NCBI GenBank assembly: GCA_036172665.1
Contig: CM069869.1
Coordinates: 2,356,001-2,420,000 of the forward strand
DNA: 64,000 bases
From: Prosopocoilus inquinatus
Lineage: Eukaryota > Arthropoda > Insecta > Coleoptera > Lucanidae
Direction of reading: 5' to 3'
This document shows positions 21,341-32,873 of this stretch, in pieces. Position 1 is the stretch's first letter. The number at the start of each line of letters is the position of its first letter. The notes under the pieces are model-generated. The model was not told the origin of the DNA. It did no database searches and saw nothing but the letters and a program-made list of their open reading frames with translations. The position numbers and the translations under genes were made by a program.

Positions 21341-23100
21341 TTAAAAGTTATTCAAAGCGCCATCTGTTGTCCATAAGTGAAAGCTGTTTTAATCGAATTT
21401 CCCGTAATAAAAAACTCGTCATGACAGGAAAACCATTCAAAGCGTCATCTCTTGATTAAAAGGGAAGACAGGTTGCTGTAATAACAAATGTCGAATCCCT
21501 ATCTATCTTCGCGATAGTTTTCATTTCAAAATCGTTTTGGACGTTTAAAATCAATCGGGTGTAACGGGCCAGAGCGCCATCTTTCGATCAAAAATGAAAG
21601 CTCTTTTAGTCTAATTTCAAACAGCAAGACTCCGAGATATATTCACGTCAACATTCTCAGCAGTAATTTCGCCGGCCTTTGTCTTTGCATTTGTTTGAAG
21701 GAAATTGAAAGTTAAAATCAAAATTAAAATTAATTTGACGAGGTGAATATAGAATAGAAGCGTCACCATAATATTTCAGAGCGCCATCTCTTTTCCAAAA
21801 GAGCAAAACTGTTTCAATCGCATGCTAAATGAAACGTTCTCATCAAAAGCTTAGCTGCTTAACTTTGTATTAAAAAAATTTATAACTAATTATGAAAGTT
21901 AAAACTAAAATTAAAATTAAATCGACGAGAATATAGAATGGCAACGTCGCCGTAATCAGTCAACATTCTCAGCAGTTAACTGCCTTTGCATTTGTTTTAA
22001 GGAAACTGAAAGTTAAAACCAAAAGTAAAATTAATTCGACGAGGAATAGAATGAAAGCATCGCCGTAATACTTCAGAGCGCCATCTCTTTTCCAAAGGAG
22101 CAAAACTATTTCAATCGAATGCTAAATGAAACGTTCTCATCAAAAGCTTCGCCGCTTAACTTTGTATTAAAAAGAATTATAACAAATTATGATAGTTTAA
22201 ACTAAAATTAAAATTAAATCGACGGAAATATAGAATGGAAAAGTCGTCGTAATATTTCAAAGCGCCATCTCTTTTTCAAAGGAGCAAAATTATTTCGATC
22301 GAATGCTAAACGAAACGTTCTCATCAGAATGATTGCCGCCTAATTTTGTTTCAAAAAAAAATCAGTTTTCTTAATAACTAATTATTTTCGATGGAAGTAA
22401 AAGAATTTTTACCTCTCTTGATCAAGAGGAAAAAAATAATCGCTTTTCCTGTAACAGCAAACTGTATCTTCGCGATTATTTCCATTTCTGAATCGTTTTG
22501 GACGTTTAGAATCAAGCAGGTGTGATGGGATACTCAAAGCACCAAAAATTAAAGCTGTTTTATTCTAATTTCAAATAGCAAGACATTATAATATATTAAT
22601 CGAATCGAAGCGTCCGTCGCCGCAACAATTTCTCTTTTCCAAAGGAGCAAAGCAAATTTAATCGAAAAATGTTAAATGAAACGTTCTTATCTCTTTCGAT
22701 GGAAATAAAAGATTTTGAAAAAAGAAAAAAAGAAATAATTGAATTTCCTTGTAACAGCAAACAGCAAAATCATATCTTCGCAACAATTTTCATTTCAAAA
22801 TCATTTTGGACATTTAAAAGCAAGCAAGTGTGATGGGATTATTTACAGCACCATCTCTTGGCCAAAAATTAAAGCTATTTGAATCTAATTTCAAATAATA
22901 GGATAGCGTATTCACGTCGACTTTCTCAGTAATAACTTCTTCGGCTTGTGCCGTTGCATTTAATTGAAGGAAAGTGCAAGTTAAATCGAAGATAAATTGA
23001 AAATATGGAATCGAAGGGTTACCGCAATCATTCAGAGCGCCATTTCTTTTCTAAAGAAGAAAACCATTTTAATCGAACTGTGATGATTCAACCACTTCAT
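21341..23100 (+). repeat. Degenerate satellite-like region built around GCGCCATCT
   Basis: GCGCCATCT or one-base variants occur near 21357, 21439, 21588, 21782, 22078, 22262, 22849 and 23037. Associated modules recur: GAGCAAAACT(G/A)TTTCAATCG, GCTAAATGAAACGTTCTCAT, AAATTAAA(A)TTAA(A/T)TCGACG and GACGTTTA(A/G)AATCAA. Spacing is irregular, so this is an old, rearranged tandem or interspersed array. A 126-codon frame at 23005-23385 runs through repeat, unique and MITE sequence and is not supported. Confidence 0.75.
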
Positions 23101-23349
23101 GCGTCAAAGCCTGGCGCGTCGGTTTCGGAAGTTTCGGCGGACGTCCGTCTGCTTCGCGCGACAGAATTTTCCGGGCGAAGACACAGTCGACTGCCTCGTG
23201 GAATCTTCGCCAGACCGAAAAATCTTGTAAAGCAGCCCGGTATATTTAAGCGATCGCGATCGGCCGAAGAAACAGAAAGACCGTTCGCTTTAGAGTTTAC
23301 AACTGATCGTTGGTTAAATTTGTGTATATTTCGCGTTAAATTACGGTGG
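23101..23349. other. GC-richer unique patch with TATA-like motif
   Basis: This stretch is clearly GC-richer than its surroundings and contains TATATTTAAG near 23240, followed by GCGATCGCGATCGGCCG. It could be a remnant promoter of a host or mobile gene, but no downstream coding exon is recognisable. Confidence 0.25.
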
Positions 23350-23520
23350 GTTTCACAGAAAATTATTAATCAGCGATTAATTTAATTCTCTGATTAAGAA
23401 ACGTCAATGGACGAAGTTAACAACAGATTTGAAACGACCAATTATATTGTTTCAACCAACCGATCACAGGCTTTAATCATGCTGTTAAATTAATCAGTGA
23501 TTAAATAATGTTTGTGAAAC
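23350..23520. mobile_element. MITE, 171 bp, with terminal inverted repeats of about 36 bp
   Basis: It begins GTTTCACAGAAAATTATTAA and ends TTAAATAATGTTTGTGAAAC, which pair with a few mismatches and continue inward (ATCAGCGATTAATTTAA against TTAAATTAATCAGTGAT). TGG flanks both sides (23347-23349, 23521-23523) as a possible 3-bp target duplication. It is non-coding and its superfamily is not certain. Confidence 0.75.
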
Positions 23521-23523
23521 TGG

Positions 23524-24959
23524 AGGTTAGCGTTTTTAATTTAACTCGTTTGTTAATTACATCGAGTTTACAGGAAATGTTCTCATCAAGAGCTTTGCCT
23601 TCTAACTTCGTTAAATAAAAGTTCTTTTAATAAATAATTATTTTCGATTGAAATAAAAGGTTTTTTAGAAGGGACGATGTCTTTCTGCAGTTCCACCCAG
23701 TTTAGAATAACTGTACTTAAATTATAACAAGATCCCATCTCCCTCTTTTAATTGTAGTTCACATATTTTCGGTGCTATTTTGAGTTTGGTGGCACTGTAT
23801 AAAGAAATTAAATTGATTAATAGAGAATAATAATAAACAATTATATTTAATCGACTTTCAGACGACCACTAATAGTTCATCGCCTCCCAACGGACCCCTA
23901 ACCAACCCTTAGTGGTTTAAGTTCTTATGTGTATAGTTATCTAATAAATCTGTAGTTTTGCGCTAAAACGGCCAAGGTCAAATTATTTTCAAAATGCAAT
24001 GCATCACGTTTATACAGGCAGGATGCTTTCCAGATATTAACCACACATTCAAGAAAACTATTTTACTTACTTCAATTTTGTTCTAAATTTGCCTACACAT
24101 TTCTAGGATTTTTATTCAGAATAGTTTGATTAGTAAATATTGATTACGACGGTTGTATTGGGAAATATCTGAAATGAAAGATTTTTTTAATGAAGTAAAG
24201 AATTGTATGACGCTCATAATTTGTTGTTCTGTATTATTTGGCAACCACAGTCTATTAGCATTTGGTGAATAGTTGAGAAATTCGTTGGAGGGTACATTAA
24301 TATAATTATTTTTCATGCAATGGATTATCCAAAATATTAGTGACTGTCGAATGAAAGAAGTTTGAAAACGTATTAGGCTAACTTAGGGTTTTCAAGCTTA
24401 TTATTATTTTTCATAATCATTGACTACAGGTAGTTATGAAAAATGCCGAGCCAGCCGAAAACAAGTTATAACATTTCTAAATTACCGTGTTGAACGTTTG
24501 TTTGAGTGGCGATTATTTGATAATCGATGAGCGGACGTCTGTGTATGCTTATCGTCCGTGAACACTTCTAGAATCAGTTTTAGAAAATGAAATAAATTTC
24601 GTTCTTATTAAGATATTTTCATTTTCTTTCTAAAACTTTTCCGTGTTCTATGCTCACTGTAATGCGGTTAAACATTCCGCACTCGTTTTAAAAATGCCCT
24701 GTATACTAAATTTTTGAAGGATCCCTAAAGTCATATAAGTAAGTATACGAACAAAAGAAAAAATTGGAGTACTACTTGTTGTACAAAAAATAATTCCTGA
24801 CATATTTATTAACTCCTACGTAATGTTATGTATCTAAAAATCATAGTAATATCTTATGTGGATAAACGTCACGCAAAAGAAGTTAATTTTTACTAAAAAA
24901 AAACTGCAGGCGGGACAACCCAACCTAACCAATAAAACAAATTTGCTTTTAAAGAGCGT
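23524..24959. other. Unassigned AT-rich sequence
   Basis: No gene recognised. A short inverted repeat lies near 24573-24650 (AGTTTTAGAAAATGAAATA against TATTTTCATTTTC...TAAAACT). Confidence 0.4.
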
Positions 24960-26388
24960 TCAATAACTAATACCTTGCTTTAATTTCTGTTCAAAAAAGC
25001 CAACCTCTCTCTCTCTCTCCGAATTTTTTATATATATATAATCATATTCCCTTTTACCCACAGGGTGTCGGGAGTAAGGTTGTTCTAGCCATAGACAAAT
25101 TTGCGCCACTCTTTTTTGTCTCTTGCTATTAACTTCATTCCATGTCTTTCCTCTGTCTTTCAATAATTTTCCTATCGTACTCTCCCATGTTTCTCTTGGT
25201 CTTCCCATTTTCCTCCTTATTAATATTTTCGCTTCCCAAATTCTTTTTACTTGTCTGTTGTTGTTCATTCTTTGTAGATGTCCCCACCAGCTTATTTGTC
25301 GTTGTTCTATGTATTTTAATATTGATTGCGCTTCAAGGTCTCCTCTTATTTGTTCATTTCTGATCTTATCCTTTCTTGTTACTCCTCTGGTTCTTCTTAG
25401 GTACTTCATTTCCGTTGCTTGAATTTTACTTTTCTGTTTTCTTGTTAGTGTCCAAGTTTCACATCCATATATTAATATAGGTCTATAGACTGCTTTGTAA
25501 ACGTTCATTTTTGTTTTGGATGATATTTCTTTTTTGTTAATAAAGGTTTTGTTTATGCTGTGGTAGACTTTGATTGCGTTTTCTATTCTTTTGTTTATTT
25601 CTTTTTCTTGTCTTCCTGAAGTTTCTATTGTGACTCCTAAGTATTCAAACACTTCTACTTGTTCTATTTTTACTCCGTCTAAATGTACATTTAAGTTTTC
25701 TTCTTTTTCTGTTACTGCCATAATCTTTGTCTTTTCCGAAATCATTTTCATACCACTACTTTCCAGTACCTCCTTCCAAATTTCTAAATTCTTCTGTAAT
25801 TCTTTCTCTGTTGATGTAGTTATTACGACATCGTCAGCATAGGCACATTCTTTTATTTCTATTGGTTGCAGATTTTTGTATCCTACAAATAAGCTCTTAG
25901 TTATTTCATTACATTTCCTGATGATGTGATCCATGAACAAAGTAAAAAGTGTCGGGCTCATTCCTCCACCTTGTCTCAATCCTTCTTTAGTTGTAAATAT
26001 TTCAGATTTCATATTTCTGAATATTTCTACATTTTTCGTGTTCGCATACAAACTTTGAACTACTCTGCTCATCTTGCTGTCTACTCCTCTTTCTTCTAAT
26101 ATGTCCCATACTATTTTTCTTGGTACTTTGTCGAAGGCTTTTTGTATGTCTATGAATGCCATATAAGCTTCTCCTCTTTTCAGTTTGGTCTTTTCTATTA
26201 TCTGTTTTATCGTGAATATATGGTCTTGCCCGCTTCTGCCCTTTCTAAAGCCACTTTGAGATTCGGTCAGAGTTACTTCTATGATATCTCGTAGTTTCAC
26301 ATTTAGGATTTGTTCATACAACTTCATTCTCGTGCTTAGTAATATTATACCTCTGTAATTGTTACATTCTTTTAGATCTCCTTTTTTT
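24960..26388 (-). pseudogene. RTE-like LINE reverse transcriptase, main part
   Basis: The frame is open from about 26388 (KKKGDLKECNNYRGI) to 24960. RT blocks are LTESQSGFRKGRSGQDHIF, AYMAFIDIQKAFDKVPR (first Asp), EGLRQGGGMSPTLFTLFMD, and ECAYADDVVI (catalytic YADD intact). Then FEYLGVTIE, IYGCETWTLT, RRTRGVTRKDKIRNEQIR and ISWWGHLQRM follow, characteristic of RTE-type LINEs. All RT catalytic residues look intact. The final codons (YIYI, then SERERE) are TA and GA microsatellite sequence, so the original stop was probably lost. The start is broken by an indel in an A10 run near 26387. Confidence 0.85.
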
Positions 26389-26841
26389 TTAAATTGGCAA
26401 AATCATTCCTGTTTCCCAGTCATTAGGTATATCTTCTTCCATCCAGGCTTTATTCAATATTTCTAGTAATACTTGTTTTCCTGTTTCTCCCATACTCTTA
26501 ATCATTTCAGTCGTTATTCTATCTTGTCCTGGTGATTTACCATTTTTCAATTTGCGTAATGCTTCTTTTAGTTCTTCCATAGTGATTCTTTCTTCGTTGT
26601 TTATTATCCCTGTTTTGTTTGCAATTATTTCTGTCCCTTTTTCTGCCCCTGCTAGCAAGTTCATGAAATATTCTCGCCATCTTTCCATTATTTCTTTTTC
26701 TTCTGTTAGTATACTTCCTTTTGAATCTTTTCTGTACATTGCCTGGTTTGTTTTCTGCTTCCTTATGTTTTTTATTACTTTAAAAAACAGTTTCTGGTTG
26801 CTTTTACTATCTTCTTCAGCTTTGTTCCAAATTCTGTCCAT
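26389..26841 (-). pseudogene. RTE-like LINE RT N-terminal part
   Basis: The minus frame contains MERWREYFMNLLAG, TMEELKEALRKLKNGKSPGQ and DRITTEMIKSMGE, the conserved entry to the RT domain, and ends DIPNDWETGMILPI just before the frameshift in the A10 tract. It continues the endonuclease/linker piece upstream after one further frameshift near 26840. Confidence 0.8.
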
Positions 26842-27525
26842 GTTTTCTCTTTTGCTTCAAGTATCATCCTCTTAACGATTTGTCTTTGTTGTTTGTATTC
26901 TTCATAAGCTTCGTCTGTTTTTTTTTGTAAATACGATTGCCATTTTCTTTTCTTTATTTTTACTTGTTTCTGTATTTCCTTTGTCCACCATGCCGTTTGC
27001 TTTCTAACATTAGTCGTCTTACATGTCCCGCATACTTTTTTGGTTACTTCAATCATTACTTCCTTGAATGTGTTCCACATCTGTTCGACGTTCATTGATT
27101 CCTTGTTTCTCATTAATATTTCCATTTCTAAGTTCATCTTTTCTTCATATTCTGATCTGACTGTTTCATCCAGTAACTTATATGACCTTATAGTTCCATG
27201 TTCTATCTGCTCTGGTTTCTTATTTATGCTATTTCTGCATTTCGCCTCATTTCTTATTCTCATTATTACTAAATTATGATCGCTGTGTATTTCCGGTCCC
27301 CTTTTAACTTTTGTGTCGACGATTCGTCTTCTCTTTTCTTTTTCTATTAGGATATAGTCTATTATTGATTTTTCTCTCCTTCTCGGTTCCACTCTTGTGT
27401 ATTTATGGATATCCTTATGTTGGAAAAAAGAGTTTGTGATCATTAGATTGTTCATTTAGCAATATTCCAGCATTCTTTTCCCGTTGTTATTTCTTGTCGA
27501 ATTTTTTATACAGATTTCTATTTTT
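26775..27525 (-). pseudogene. RTE-like LINE endonuclease C-terminus and linker
   Basis: From the 5' side: NNGKRMLEYC, then a TAA at 27457, then NNLMITNSFFQHKDIHKYTR, EKSIIDYILIE and GPEIHSDHNLVIMRI. The SDH motif is the active-site His block of APE-type endonucleases. A lysine/glutamate-rich linker follows (TAWWTKEIQKQVKIKKRKWQ). Downstream the frame shifts into the RT piece. The first half of the endonuclease is missing. Confidence 0.8.
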
Positions 27526-27530
27526 GTTAA

Positions 27531-29544
27531 ATTTGTGCTTGTGCCTGAATTGTGTTTACGGGGAAACATGTTAGGGCCCACGACACGTTCTTTTATATTG
27601 TTCTGCGAAGATCAATCAACCAGGAACTCTTTGCGATCATTGAGACAAGCCAAAAACGAAACACTGAGAACATAAAGAAAATTCAAAAACAAAATACCGA
27701 GATCCAAAAACAAAACACTGAACTGAAAACAAGACGGATGTACATACATTTAGGACAATTTGTACAAGAGTGAGTAGAAGAGATCTCCAACAACATATAT
27801 TTTCATCGAAAAAAAGTTTGCCCTAACTACACTTAAACAACTGTAAGGTACAACAATGATAAGAAAGCACAGAAAATTTAAATTAAAAAATAAATAAATA
27901 AAGAATACCTCCAAGTAACTCTTGAAAAAATAGATGCTAGTATAAAAATATTTCCTAGCAGTAGGAATACAACTGCGCACCCAAAGTTAAAAGGGAAACT
28001 AAATATTCCTACTAAATTAAAAAAAAATAACATCAGATAATAAATTCATAAACTCATTGAATATAAAGGAACAGAAAGCAACATTAAAATGGCCACGGAG
28101 TTTTTTTTTTTTTAATTTTCATTTAGTTCTATGTAACGTAGCGTCGATTTTTTTTTTAAATCATTTGTTCCACATTTCTTTGTTTTCAATTTTTGAATTC
28201 CAAATTTCTTAGAGCTGATTTTCATATAGTTTTGAAGAACTTATTAGGCCTATTTTGGAAATTATTATGGTTCTACATCCACTTTCTATAAAGAAGCCAA
28301 GGAAGAAAGAAACCGAAACTGAGAATGAAACTTCAGTTCTTTGGGGCTTATAGGGGTTTTATTTATTTATTTAAACGTAATACTTTTAATGTTGATTCAC
28401 ACGATAAATGTTATTATTGCCACTGTCATATAAGAACGTAATATACTTTTGGTGTTCCGATTGAATGAATATTACACATAAATAAAATAAATTTTTTATT
28501 ATTAACACAATTGAATAAATATTGAAATCATTTTTTTTTTTTTTAAACATTGAGTGTGTCTACAAAAACATTGCGTGGCAAGTACAGAACAAGAAAAAAG
28601 ATATTCTGATGACTAATGCGTGACGAATTAATCAGACATGCGTCAGAGCCCAATCATCGCCAGCCGACCGCTCGACTTTTGTAAAAATAAATTAGTTGAT
28701 AGTCCGTATGAAATAAATTTAATGCTAGTGTAACGTTGTTAATAAAATAGTTGCCAGATTTATTGAGTATTTCATTTTAAAACGAACTAAAACGAACCTT
28801 GAATTCGTACCAATACGTTTGAACAGAAAATAAAAAGATTCATTTTCATGTATGAATTAACCGTAATTTTCAAATAGGTTTTGAATTAAAGTGCAAGGCT
28901 TCTTATTGAAAGATCCTTGTTGAACTTTCAAAGTTTCTGTTTCAAGTTAGACGGAAGGTCTTTTACAAGCTTCTGCGTCGCGTCATCAAGATTTCTGTGT
29001 ATCCTAAATATATTCATCGTTAAGTACGTTTCAGAGCGAGTGTCAGTGTATCTCCAGGAAGTTTTCGGTTATCAGCGCATGCCGTGGATCCTTGGGAGTC
29101 GGTTTCACAGTGCGCTCATCAGTTAGGGTTACTCCCCGGCGCCCTTATTGTTTTTAACCCAATCCTACATTCTTCAGGGACTAGCTTTGAGACAGCTGAT
29201 TGATTGACTTCTCAGCGCGACTTGCCACAAGGCTAACGGTAAGTGATCAAGAGGATAACGTAATTGTAGGAAATTGATAGTAAGAGGAGTTGAAGAGAGA
29301 TCAGGGCCGTAGCCAGAGTCAGATTCAGGGAAGGCTTATCGTAGTGTAGGGCAGGCTTTGTCCTTTTTCGAATTGTTAAAATACATTTTAAAATATTTTA
29401 AAATATATATTATTTAAAATAATATTAATAATATCGCAATGAAAAACACCACAAAGAAAAATTATTATCGCATCAAATAATAACATTCAAAATAATTGCA
29501 GTTTTCGAGTTGTTTGAAACAAATTTTGATGATTTTTTTTTACA
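27531..29544. other. Unassigned AT-rich sequence
   Basis: No gene recognised. Near 27655-27730 a short tandem CAAAAACAAAA(T/C)AC(C/T)GA motif encodes repeated QKQNTE in one frame. It could be a coiled-coil scrap of a LINE ORF1 but is too short to assign. Confidence 0.35.
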
Positions 29545-31032
29545 TTTAAATTACCAATAGATATTATCTGTTCGCAAATTGAAAGATCACTTCTGGTGTT
29601 GCCTTATCAAGCATTAAAAAGGTAACAATGTGATGTGAAAAAGAACAAACGAAAGAAACGCTTTTTGGGTAAATAAAAGCAAAATTCGCTCATTTCAACT
29701 TCAACAATAAAACAGTCTTTATTTTCTTCGGCACACAGAATTCGTGTAAAATAAAAGCAGCCCATCAACCGGGTTGTCAAATACATGTTTGCGACAGTTT
29801 ACAATGTCCGAGATAACGGGCGGGAGTACTCATGTATGCCTTATACCAGGGACGGGCACTAGTGGGGACGCGTACTCCCACCACCCAGGTTGTGACAGTT
29901 GCATTTATTTACCGGGCGTCTCTCTACGAATGAAATTACGATTCTCCCAAGAAATAGAGTGCGATTGTGTTTTATTAAAGTGTTTGAAATAATTTGACGA
30001 GTATTATTTCTGAACTCCGAAGTCGCAACAGTATGCATTATTTCATGCACACAGAATTCGTGTAAAATAAAAGCAACTCATCAACCGGGTTGTCAAATAC
30101 ATGTTTGCGATAGTTTACAAAGTCCTAGATAATGGGCGGGAGTACCCATGTATGGCTTATACCAGGGACGGGCACTAGTGGGGACGCGTACTCCCACCAC
30201 CCAGCTGCAACAGTTGCATATTTACCTGGCGTCACTCTACGAATGAAATTACGACTCTCTCAAGAAATCGAGAGCGGGGAGAGTGCGATTGTGTTTTATT
30301 AAAGTGTTTGAAATAATTTAGCGAGTATTATTTCTGAACTCCGATATCGTAACAGTATGTATTATTTCATGTCAGGTTGAACCATCACGTCGTAGAGTAT
30401 GCTTAAAACTAAACCTTAAAACTAAAACTGTCCAGGGCAGGCTTAGCCTCCCTTGGCACCCCTCCAACTACGGCCATGAGAGAGATGAATAAGCAAATGA
30501 TCCAATTGTTGAAGGATTAGAAAGTTAAAGAATGTGATAAAATTAATTAATAAAATAATTTTGACAAATATTGTTATATATTTATTGCTCAGTATCATTA
30601 ATTTTATAAAAATTACAAAATATATAATTATAATTGATCGCACACTATGTAAATCTGTTATAAATGTCGATGTTTTGAGGACAAATATTTCTCCTGAAGA
30701 AGTTTTCAAATGAACGGCGTAACGTTGCATTTTGTAAAAAAGTTTTCAACGGACCAGAAAGTAGTTCAATTATTAATTTTATCTGCTAATAATAATTTTA
30801 AAAAATCGGTTTGCAATGCAATCACCCATTAGTTTCCGTTTCATCGTCATTGTCAAAATTTTTCGTCGAAAAACTGATCACGCAAATTCACAACGTAAAC
30901 TGTTTTGTTAAATAATAATGACATTAATAATAATAATAAGTAACTGTATTAAGCACAAAATGTGTCCAAAGTAAACTAAATTCATCTTTTAAATATTAAT
31001 ATGTCTATATCGTTCTTCTATGTTATTGTTAT
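29545..31032 (+). repeat. Long interspersed repeat, copy X, with internal tandem duplication
   Basis: Colinear with copy Y (36436-37598) from ATAGATATTATCTGTTCGCA to ATATGTCTATATCGTTCTTC at high identity. X differs by a 316-bp internal duplication: GCACACAGAATTCGTGTAAA occurs at 29731 and 30047, each followed by CGGGCGGGAGTA(C)(T/C)C and GACGGGCACTAGTGGGGACG. No conserved protein is encoded. The frames at 29774-29992 and 30443-30730 recur in Y only because the DNA does. Confidence 0.85.
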
Positions 31033-32873
31033 AAAAAAATAGTAACATTTATAAAATGATCAAACTAATTTGGAATAATTATTCGCGCTTTATTGTGAAC
31101 TGTTATTATACTTACAATTACTTTAAAAAAAAATTGTATAAAATTCGTTCACCATTTATCACATTTTTTGTTTTTAATATTTAGTTAATACGGAGAAGTA
31201 TCAATCTCTGCGAGTATGAAATTGGTAAAAATAACATGAATTTCAAAATAGAAAAAAAAGATAAAAACTTTTGATAAAGTGTTTCGCGAAACGTCAAGGA
31301 AGGCAAATAAATTAATATTTTCAGGTCGATCTTGTTCATACTCCACTTACACATATCATATATCACGAGTTGCAAGAGTTTTCCTGAAATCATCTTTGAG
31401 AGAACAACATCGGAAATGTTGTTTTTGTTGGAAGGAGCACGTATGAAATATGAAACACGAAACCAAAACTTTAATATCGCAAAGGTGCTTACACGTCGGA
31501 AGGAATTCTTCGCAAACTGCAGATCGTCAACTGGAATTTATCTGACAAGAATGCGAACTAAAAAAAGAAAAGAAAGGACAAATTTTCCAATTAAGAAAGT
31601 GTTCGGTGTTAAAATGAAAAATGAATAGAAAAAAAAACTTAAAATATTAAAGCCAAAAAAAGTATTTGAAATAAAAAATTATTTCCAATCAGTGATCATT
31701 TATAAAGACGGGTTATTAATTTTTAGTTATAAACTAGTTATAGTAGTAAAGCAAAATTTTTCACGATTGTGTATTTCTTTTTCAGATTAAAAATTTAAGG
31801 CTTCCAATGAGATTCGACTTTGAGATCGTTTGTTTACCGGAGCGGTCACCGCGTCCAATTCCGTAAAGTTTACCCAAACTTTCCGGGAATTTTCCCCCCG
31901 GAGCACGAGAAGAAAAAAATTCATGAAAAATACACTGACCTTAACGCCTGAATAGGTCCCGGATCGTAGAGCGACGATTGCACGCAGCTTTAAATGTTCA
32001 GCAGCTGTTGGAACTTTCAGGATAACGTCTGCGACGCCTCGGAACGCGACGACCACTTCCAAACGGACTGGATGGGAAACTTTCAATGAAGTTGCCGCTT
32101 ATCTGAGAGAGAGCAAAGGATCCTTTCGTACGAGATCGACGATACTCGGCAGATATGAAATACGAGCACCATCATCAGCGTGTTTTATTTATTACATTAA
32201 GTACGCATATCCTTCGGACGATAAATATTTGGCGTCGAATATTGGGGTTTGCGTTTTTTTTTTATTTATTTTTATTTAGGGCAAAAGAAACAAAAAATGT
32301 TTGCCTAACAAAAACAAACATCTTTCAAATCAAAACGCGACAAATGCTTTTATCCTTATTATCCTTAAAATCGAATTCTGAGCTCTGCACTAGAAACTTG
32401 GAAGAGAAAGTATTTAAGAGAGAAGACAGGTAACGAGGATTCTGGAAGATTAAAGAAAGACTAGAAAAAACTTCCAACGATGAGGACAGGGAATAAGGAT
32501 TGCAGAAGAGTAAGAAGTGGAAGTAATTTGGGAAATCAACTTCAACACAATTGTTCAAATCATCAACCAAGCTTGTTTGCTTAAGACGAAAGAGCGAAGA
32601 AAAAAGAAAGGAAGATCATGAAGAAATACTTAAGCCCAGTTTGTACCATACGAGTCATAAACAGTAAGTAAATAACTTTGCCCGGAGTTTCTATTTTTAG
32701 CTTTGATTGCATCATCTTTTGCAAGCGTCCTCAGGTCTGTTTAATTCTTAGCGTTAGAACAGATTGAATGTTTGCTTTAAAACATCTAGACACTTATAAA
32801 TTTCTTTTACGTTGCAAGGTACACGTATTATTTCGACGGAAAGATTAGATTGCGTTCGCCTTCGACCTTTCAT
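31033..32873. other. Unassigned sequence
   Basis: No gene recognised. A GC-richer patch at 31850-32110 gives a 99-codon minus frame without a recognisable domain. Confidence 0.4.

Larger units (their letters stand above)
24960..27530 (-). mobile_element. RTE-like LINE, 5'-truncated, with microsatellite tail
   Basis: Endonuclease C-terminus, linker, RT and C-terminal region occur in order on the minus strand. The 5' end is lost near 27530. The 3' end runs into (TA)n at 25031-25040 and (CT/GA)n at 25005-25018, the short simple-sequence tails typical of RTE-type elements. Broken by at least two frameshifts and one stop. Confidence 0.75.

Noticed and set aside
23005..23385. 126-codon frame with basic residues
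   Set aside because: It spans satellite, unique and MITE sequence, so it cannot be one ancestral protein.
29094..29136. Possible hammerhead on the minus strand: CTGATGA, nine bases, GAAAC, framed by GGGAGT/ACTCCC
   Set aside because: The nine bases give at most a two-pair stem II, no U-H cleavage site is correctly placed and stem I is absent. Only the core words match.
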